Below are positions 1-4,337 of a stretch of DNA of 6,516 nt, in pieces; positions within the stretch are counted from its first letter, which is position 1; each line of letters opens with the position of its first letter. The position numbers and the translations under genes were made by a program. The stretch is from positions 1 through 6,516 of the forward strand of contig JAHEMP010000136.1 in the NCBI GenBank assembly GCA_024643585.1, written 5' to 3'. Source of the stretch: Crocinitomicaceae bacterium (GTDB taxonomy: Bacteria; Bacteroidota; Bacteroidia; Flavobacteriales_D; Crocinitomicaceae). The notes below the pieces were generated by a model. That model did no database searches. It saw only the letters and a program-made list of their open reading frames with translations, and was not told the DNA's origin.

Positions 1-480
1 TTCGAAAAGTAAGTCGCTATCTGTTTTTAAGTGAACGATTCCACCTTTTTTAAGGATACGACGGTATTTCTCTATGAAATTGGGAGATGTCAAACGCTTG
101 TTGGGTTTATTCGGTTGTGGGTCCGAGAAAGTCAACCAAATTTCGTCGATTTCATTGTCGGCAAAAGTATCGTTTATAAAATCAATTTTCGTTCTGCAGA
201 AAGCTACATTAGTCAACCCTTCTTCTATAGCTTCCGTCGCACCAATATACATACGTGCACCTTTGATGTCGACTCCGATAAAGTTCTTTTCTGGATAATG
301 GCGTGACAGTCCAACAGAGTATTCTCCTTTTCCACAACCCAATTCCAAAACAATTGGATTTTTGTTGCCAAAATGTTCACTCCATTTCCCTTTCATATCC
401 GAAACCTCACCTATGGTTGGCTCGAAAAAATTTGGATAGTCTTTTACCGCTGCAAAGCGTCTTAATTTGTCTTTTCCCAA
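1..480 (-). CDS. trmB: tRNA (guanine-N7-)-methyltransferase TrmB, 3' end off the window
   Basis: TrmB uses S-adenosylmethionine to methylate N7 of guanosine 46 in the variable loop of tRNAs in the cytoplasm. The 160 visible residues show the class I methyltransferase landmarks in order: a basic N-terminus MGKDKLRRF (1-9), the SAM-binding motif ELGCGKGE (46-53), the acidic end of strand 2 at VDIKG (70-74), the family motif FSDPQPNKPNKRL (118-130), and HLKTDSD (150-156). About 50-60 C-terminal residues are missing because the frame runs off position 1. I start the gene at TTG (478-480), because this gives the N-terminus usual for Bacteroidota TrmB. No ATG occurs in frame between the upstream TGA and this TTG, and the first internal ATG (394-396, Met29) would remove conserved residues. 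It lies 44 nt after the DUF2797 gene on the same strand, so it is probably the last visible gene of the gldB operon. The identification is firm; the start is inferred. Confidence 0.93.
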   Translation of the reverse strand, partial: MGKDKLRRFAAVKDYPNFFEPTIGEVSDMKGKWSEHFGNKNPIVLELGCGKGEYSVGLSRHYPEKNFIGVDIKGARMYIGATEAIEEGLTNVAFCRTKIDFINDTFADNEIDEIWLTFSDPQPNKPNKRLTSPNFIEKYRRILKKGGIVHLKTDSDLLFE

Positions 481-524
481 AACAGTTTTAATTGAATTTA
501 ATTTGAACGTTATAAGCGAAAATT
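481..524 (-). other. trmB: Short spacer between the DUF2797 gene and trmB
   Basis: This 44-nt A/T-rich stretch lies between the DUF2797 stop and the TTG start of trmB. No terminator hairpin and no Shine-Dalgarno-like purine run are visible. The trmB frame stays open through the spacer back to a TGA near 533, but it holds no ATG, GTG or TTG start upstream of the TTG at 480, so I treat it as untranslated leader within an operon. Confidence 0.5.
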
Positions 525-1310
525 CTATGAAATTTCAACGTGGTAACTTGTATGTTTTCTAATATTAAGAACCTTCCCTCCTTCAAAAATAAGGTATTGA
601 CCTTTAATTCCCATGAGTATTCCTTCGATGACCGTGTCTTTGTCAAACGACATACTTTTCACCTTTTCAGGATATTCTAAAACAGGGAATTGCAAATCAA
701 TTATTTCATCATTTTCTGAGAAAAATTGGGTTAAATCTTCTGGTAATTGTTCGTGAAGCGACCATTTTTCTTCCTCCAAATCAATGCTATCGTCATATTC
801 ATTTTTCAACATGCGTTGCCAGTTCGTTTTGTCGGAAAACATAGCTTTCAATTCTACCTCTAATCTTCCTGCTTCATAGCGATTGGGAGTTTCAGCCAAT
901 CGTATTGCTGACATGGCTCCTTGATCTATCCAACGGGTTGGAACTTGTGTTTCACGCGTTACCCCCACTTTAACGACATCACTCGCCGCCAAATAAACAA
1001 CATGCGGTTGGTTGTGGTTCGCCTCTTCCCATTCCACATCGCGACCTTCGCCCAAATGAGCACGACATAATTCTGGTCGAATGATACATTCAGCAGCTTC
1101 TGGTGCATTGGCGAAACAAGGATAACAAAACCCTTCTCCAAACGATTTCTTGGTCACTTTTTCACATTTCTGACAAGTGATGGTTCCGGTAAATTCCATC
1201 CGTAGATGTTTCCCGATAAAATCATTCATCAAAACAGGTGTTTCCCATTTCAGAGAATATTGAATTGGACTGCCCAATTCTGTTTTCATTTTGTGCAGGA
1301 TTCCCTTCAT
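525..1310 (-). CDS. DUF2797 family protein with cysteine cluster and GIY-YIG-like segment
   Basis: This is a 261-residue cytoplasmic protein that I recognise as the uncharacterised DUF2797 family; its biochemical role is not known to me. An N-terminal segment (1-40) is followed by a cysteine cluster, C46-x2-C49, C62-x2-C65, C75 and C82 with H85, which looks like a structural zinc site. Residues 105-154 resemble a degenerate GIY-YIG core: VYLAA, then VKVGVT (113-118) in the YIG position, TRWIDQGA (125-132), and an acidic segment EAGRLEVEL (146-154) in which Glu151 could be the equivalent of the catalytic Glu. The C-terminal block, roughly 225-256 (GILMGIKGQYLIF and NIRKHTSY), is typical of the family. 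The start ATG overlaps the gldC stop as TAATG, which supports it and suggests translational coupling; Met8 is an alternative start. Family assignment is confident; nuclease or RNA-binding activity is only inference. Confidence 0.85.
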   Translation of the reverse strand: MKGILHKMKTELGSPIQYSLKWETPVLMNDFIGKHLRMEFTGTITCQKCEKVTKKSFGEGFCYPCFANAPEAAECIIRPELCRAHLGEGRDVEWEEANHNQPHVVYLAASDVVKVGVTRETQVPTRWIDQGAMSAIRLAETPNRYEAGRLEVELKAMFSDKTNWQRMLKNEYDDSIDLEEEKWSLHEQLPEDLTQFFSENDEIIDLQFPVLEYPEKVKSMSFDKDTVIEGILMGIKGQYLIFEGGKVLNIRKHTSYHVEIS

Positions 1311-1657
1311 TATTCTTCTGGAAGAATGTCCATTTTTTCAGCGAAGTGATAACAGTAATCTCTTAAATCTTCCGAAATATTTGTTTCATTCGTTGCTCTT
1401 TCAAAAGTATCTGCCATAGATAAAAGCGTTTGATGAAAAAATTGTTTCATTTCTTCAATCGACATTTCTTTCGTCCAAAGATCAATTTTCATGGTGTTTT
1501 TCTCTTCACCGTCCCACATAGCAAGGAACATTGCCTTTGCTACTTGGTTTTTCATATCGCCATCCGCAGCGTCCCAACGCAATTCAATTGGCAACTTATT
1601 TTCGTCCATTCCAACTTGAACCTTGATTTCGGATATGCTTTTTATTTCGTCGTTCAT
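1310..1657 (-). CDS. gldC: Gliding motility protein GldC
   Basis: GldC is a small protein, first described with GldB in Flavobacterium johnsoniae, where it is co-transcribed with gldB and improves gliding without being strictly required. The 115 residues match the family in length (about 110) and in motif order: SEIKVQVGMDEN (9-20), LRWDAADG (26-33), AKAMFLAMWDG (40-50), a strand ending IDLWTKEM (58-65), EEMKQFFHQTL (68-78) and MADTFERAT (81-89), then a C-terminal helix YCYHFAEKMDI. No signal peptide or membrane segment is visible, so a cytoplasmic location is expected. It begins 1 nt after the gldB stop and its own stop overlaps the start of the DUF2797 gene, so all three are likely made from one transcript with coupled translation. 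Its molecular mechanism is not known to me. The second residue onward differs among homologues, but ATG at 1655-1657 is the only sensible start. Confidence 0.93.
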   Translation of the reverse strand: MNDEIKSISEIKVQVGMDENKLPIELRWDAADGDMKNQVAKAMFLAMWDGEEKNTMKIDLWTKEMSIEEMKQFFHQTLLSMADTFERATNETNISEDLRDYCYHFAEKMDILPEE

Positions 1658-1658
1658 T

Positions 1659-2666
1659 TTAATCGATTTCGTATGCTTGTAAAATTTTATTGTAAGGTGT
1701 GTTTTGTAATTGTTTTAAAGTAATAGAGTTCTTTTCCATATACTTTCTGACCATTTGCCATCCCAAATATTGTCCCAATCGATCTGGACCTTTTTCAGGC
1801 AAACCTACTGTGAATGGGCCTGGACTCAGCATGTTTATGGATTCTGTCTCATTAATTCTGAAAAGCATTTTTTCCTTAACAAGGTAATCCCATAAAGAAA
1901 ATTCATTCTCGTTTGCCCATTTCAAATCCTCTGCAGAATAGCGAATAATAATTTCGTCATCTAAGTCTGGAAATGAAGCCTCGGTGAAATACAATATCTT
2001 TCCCCAATTGACCATGTTTTGAGCCAGGTTGCCTTCACTCATATCCACCACGTTCGACATGATCCAAGAACACAAAGCATCTCTTTCAAAGTACTTTTGA
2101 TCCATACCTTCTTTGATCCAATCGTAAAAAATTGCTCTTGGCAATTCTTGAACCAAAGGCTCATCTTGACCCAAATACCTTTCCAATCCCATAATTATTT
2201 CATTCTGGGTTGAAAATGCGCTGCTTTGAAAGCATGTATTTGCATATACAATAGACGTAGGGATTTTTGCCTCTGGCAAATGATATTTCAGATTTTTAAA
2301 TCCTGAAATAATAATTCTATGTCTTGACATCAAATCCGGAAATTTTTCTGAAATTTTCTTTTCAAATTTTGCCATTCCAGGATCATTGGCGAAAAGCTCG
2401 ATGTTTTGGAGAATGACTGAATCTTCGGGTACCCCAATTCGCAGCCCCATTCCTAGCTCATATTCATAAGCATCGTTGATTTCGGATTTATAAATTTCAT
2501 TCCATTTTTGTAATTCACTACCTGTAGCATTTACAAAAACTGAATCCATGTTATAATAGTTTATGGAAACCACAACCTTAGAAGAATCAATGTCCAAAGG
2601 ATTGTTCTTACAAGATAATAAACCGATAATAACAAAAGAGAAGACCAAAACTTTATTACGAGCCAT
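1659..2666 (-). CDS. gldB: Gliding motility lipoprotein GldB
   Basis: GldB is a membrane-anchored lipoprotein required for gliding in Flavobacterium johnsoniae and present in many Bacteroidota. The 335-residue product opens with a lipoprotein signal peptide: MARNK, a hydrophobic core VLVFSFVIIG, and the lipobox LLSC with lipidated Cys19. The mature part carries the family's C-terminal signatures: NWGKILYFTEA (220-230), an acidic helix ending LKWANENE, SPGPF (281-285), and PDRLGQYLGWQMVRKYMEKN (294-313), which is the most diagnostic block. Length is slightly above the roughly 320 residues usual for the family. GldB is related to a predicted zinc-protease family, yet no HExxH motif is present here, so a catalytic role is unlikely. 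It is the first gene of the leftward operon, starts 23 nt downstream of a good -7 motif, and is 1 nt from gldC. Start: ATG 2664-2666, the only one giving an intact signal peptide. Confidence 0.94.
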   Translation of the reverse strand: MARNKVLVFSFVIIGLLSCKNNPLDIDSSKVVVSINYYNMDSVFVNATGSELQKWNEIYKSEINDAYEYELGMGLRIGVPEDSVILQNIELFANDPGMAKFEKKISEKFPDLMSRHRIIISGFKNLKYHLPEAKIPTSIVYANTCFQSSAFSTQNEIIMGLERYLGQDEPLVQELPRAIFYDWIKEGMDQKYFERDALCSWIMSNVVDMSEGNLAQNMVNWGKILYFTEASFPDLDDEIIIRYSAEDLKWANENEFSLWDYLVKEKMLFRINETESINMLSPGPFTVGLPEKGPDRLGQYLGWQMVRKYMEKNSITLKQLQNTPYNKILQAYEID

Positions 2667-2744
2667 AATTATTGCTTATTTTCGTGGTCAAAATTAACGA
2701 AAACTAAGGTTTTCTATTTATTTTTATTGAAATAATCAACAACC
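2667..2744. promoter_or_regulatory. Divergent intergenic promoter region between gldB and the barrel-protein gene
   Basis: This 78-bp A/T-rich gap is the only non-coding stretch in the window longer than 45 bp, and it separates two divergently read gene clusters, so it should contain promoters in both directions. On the minus strand a perfect -7 motif is present (listed separately). On the plus strand the best candidate is TATTTTTA at 2719-2726, which fits TAnnTTTG except for the last base and would leave a leader of roughly 11-15 nt. I do not see a convincing -33 TTG/TTTG element for either. Neither start codon is preceded by a purine-rich Shine-Dalgarno sequence; the leaders are A/T-rich as is common in Bacteroidota. 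Confidence 0.55.
2689..2696 (-). promoter_or_regulatory. gldB: Candidate -7 promoter element for the gldB operon
   Basis: Read on the minus strand, the sequence is TAATTTTG, a perfect match to the Bacteroidota sigma factor -7 consensus TAnnTTTG. Transcription would begin a few bases downstream, giving a short leader of about 15 nt before the gldB ATG. The matching -33 element (TTG or TTTG) is not present at the usual spacing; the nearest TTG is farther upstream than expected. An eight-base motif with two free positions can occur by chance in A/T-rich DNA, so this is a candidate only. Confidence 0.4.
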
Positions 2745-3545
2745 ATGAAACAAACAGTACTTTTCACGTTTATATTATTGACAGGATTCACATTTTCTCA
2801 AGAAGATACCGATAAAAAATTTCAAGCTGGCGTTGTGTTCGGCACAGGAATCAATTTAAATAAGACATCTACAAAAAAAATGGAAGTGGACGGTGTTGGA
2901 AATTCATTTACGGTTGGAGGAATTTTTAATTTCAATATTTCCCAAACAATGGCATTCTGTACCGGGGTGGAATTTGATTTTGAAACCAACAACATTAAAC
3001 CGTCTGGTTTAATTGAAAACAGTTTTTATCAATACAATGACACCAAAATTGAACTCCAAAAAGACACCAAACCAAATTACCCATTGTATCGATGGACAGA
3101 AAGAAAACAAAAACCAGTTTACCTAACCATACCAACAATGGTATTGTTTAGAACCAAGTATTTTGGAGATTTTAGATACTTTACAAAATTTGGATTGAGA
3201 ACCAGTTTTTTATTGGGTAACAAAATAAACGACACAGGATTTGATTACAATAGCAATGGCGAACCTATTGCAGCAGAAAACAACTCCATGAAAGCATCAA
3301 AAGACATGAACGTTGTGAGGTCCAATGCCGGAATAACCTTGGGAACAGAATGGAATTTTTCAGGCTCAACTTCCTTGTGTTTTGAATTAGGCTATTATTA
3401 TGGATTTACCGGAATTTACAGAAGTAATAAAGGGGATAATATGACCAATTTCTATTTGGATAAAGACAATTCTAACTTGCCAACTTATTATTCCAATGGC
3501 ATGACGCAAAGCCAATTGCAGCTGAAAATATCATTTCTATTTTAA
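2745..3545 (+). CDS. Outer membrane beta-barrel protein (PorT-like type)
   Basis: The 266-residue product has a signal peptide, MKQTVLFTFILLTGFTFSQ, with cleavage likely near Ser18-Gln19. The mature chain alternates aromatic and hydrophobic residues with polar ones, as in short outer-membrane barrels: QAGVVFGTGINL (27-38), FTVGGIFNFNI (55-65), YLTIPTMVLFRTKYF (126-140), FRYFTKFGLRTSFLLG (143-158), AGITLGTEWNF (195-205) and LCFELGYYYGF (211-221). It ends in QLQLKISFLF, a final strand with a terminal Phe, the usual signal for assembly by the BAM complex. The IP...F block followed by a compact YFTKFG strand resembles PorT-family and related barrels of Bacteroidota. Only two cysteines (72 and 212) occur. 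It is divergent from gldB and 8 nt before nadE. Which substrate or partner it serves cannot be told; true PorT, a type IX secretion component, is not established by this resemblance. Confidence 0.82.
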   Translation: MKQTVLFTFILLTGFTFSQEDTDKKFQAGVVFGTGINLNKTSTKKMEVDGVGNSFTVGGIFNFNISQTMAFCTGVEFDFETNNIKPSGLIENSFYQYNDTKIELQKDTKPNYPLYRWTERKQKPVYLTIPTMVLFRTKYFGDFRYFTKFGLRTSFLLGNKINDTGFDYNSNGEPIAAENNSMKASKDMNVVRSNAGITLGTEWNFSGSTSLCFELGYYYGFTGIYRSNKGDNMTNFYLDKDNSNLPTYYSNGMTQSQLQLKISFLF

Positions 3546-3553
3546 AGACTAGA

Positions 3554-4327
3554 ATGGATTATCACAAGGTTGGTATTTTTATTACAAATTGGCTAAAAGA
3601 ATATACACTCAAAGCTAAATCCGAAGGTTTAATTATCGGCATTTCAGGAGGAATTGACTCTGCTGTAACTTCTACCCTTTGTGCCATGACAGGATTAAAG
3701 ACTATTATTTTAAGTATGCCCATTCGTCAAACTGAGGCCGAACATACAAGGGCAAAAAATCATATAAACGACTTGAAGTCCAAATTTTCGAATGTCATTG
3801 AAATGGAAATTGACCTTACTGATACATTTCAACAGTTTTCGTCTAAATTACCTGAAAAAACAACCGAACATTTCTTGGCTATGGCAAACACCCGGAGTCG
3901 CCTTAGAATGTTAACGCTTTATGCTATAGGTCAGTCTAATAACTGTCTAGTCGCTGGCACAGGAAATAAAGTGGAAGATTTCGGCGTTGGCTTTTTTACC
4001 AAATACGGCGATGGAGGTGTTGATATTAGTCCGATTGCAGACTTAATGAAAACCGACGTTTGGGAACTTGCCAAAGCATTGAATGTGATACCTGAAATTA
4101 TTGAGGCCAAACCAACCGACGGACTTTGGGAAGATGGTCGAAGCGATGAAGATCAAATTGGTGCTTCCTACCCTGAATTAGAATGGGCAATGGAGTACAT
4201 CGACGATGGCAAAGAATTGAGCGCTCGTCAAAAAGAAGTTTTAAGCATCTATAAGAAATACAACCAGAATAACCGACATAAAATGGATCCAATACCGGTG
4301 TGTATTATTCCATCCAACATACTTTAA
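3554..4327 (+). CDS. nadE: Ammonia-dependent NAD+ synthetase
   Basis: NadE catalyses the last step of NAD+ synthesis: nicotinic acid adenine dinucleotide is adenylylated with ATP and then amidated with ammonia. The 257-residue cytoplasmic protein is of the short form without a glutaminase domain. It shows the ATP pyrophosphatase P-loop SGGIDSA (31-37), MPIRQT (55-60) after the following strand, a helix with RSRLRMLTLY (114-123), the long active-site block GTGNKVEDFGVGFFTKYGDG (135-154) continuing into DISPIADLMKT (157-167), KPTDGLWEDGRSDEDQIG (186-203) and NRHKM (240-244). All key regions are intact, so it should be active. The ATG is 8 nt after the barrel-protein stop and the gene ends 10 nt before the M48 protease gene, so the three are likely co-transcribed. 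No Shine-Dalgarno sequence is visible. From memory, nadE is a frequent neighbour of gldB in Flavobacteriia. Confidence 0.97.
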   Translation: MDYHKVGIFITNWLKEYTLKAKSEGLIIGISGGIDSAVTSTLCAMTGLKTIILSMPIRQTEAEHTRAKNHINDLKSKFSNVIEMEIDLTDTFQQFSSKLPEKTTEHFLAMANTRSRLRMLTLYAIGQSNNCLVAGTGNKVEDFGVGFFTKYGDGGVDISPIADLMKTDVWELAKALNVIPEIIEAKPTDGLWEDGRSDEDQIGASYPELEWAMEYIDDGKELSARQKEVLSIYKKYNQNNRHKMDPIPVCIIPSNIL

Positions 4328-4337
4328 AAATCAATTT

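Noticed and set aside
394..396. ATG as the trmB start
   Set aside because: It would remove 28 residues including the conserved KLRRF N-terminus; the TTG at 478-480 fits the family better.
31..491. Plus-strand open frames of 60-90 codons across the trmB region
   Set aside because: They lie antisense to a clear trmB reading frame with all its motifs, and their translations show no recognisable domain.
1430..1723. Plus-strand open frame of 97 codons over gldC
   Set aside because: It is antisense to gldC and the end of gldB, both confidently identified; the Phe- and His-rich translation is typical of the reverse strand of an A/T-rich gene.
2745..3545. Naming the barrel protein PorT
   Set aside because: The resemblance is general to small Bacteroidota barrels; I see no PorT-specific signature, and a homology search would be needed.
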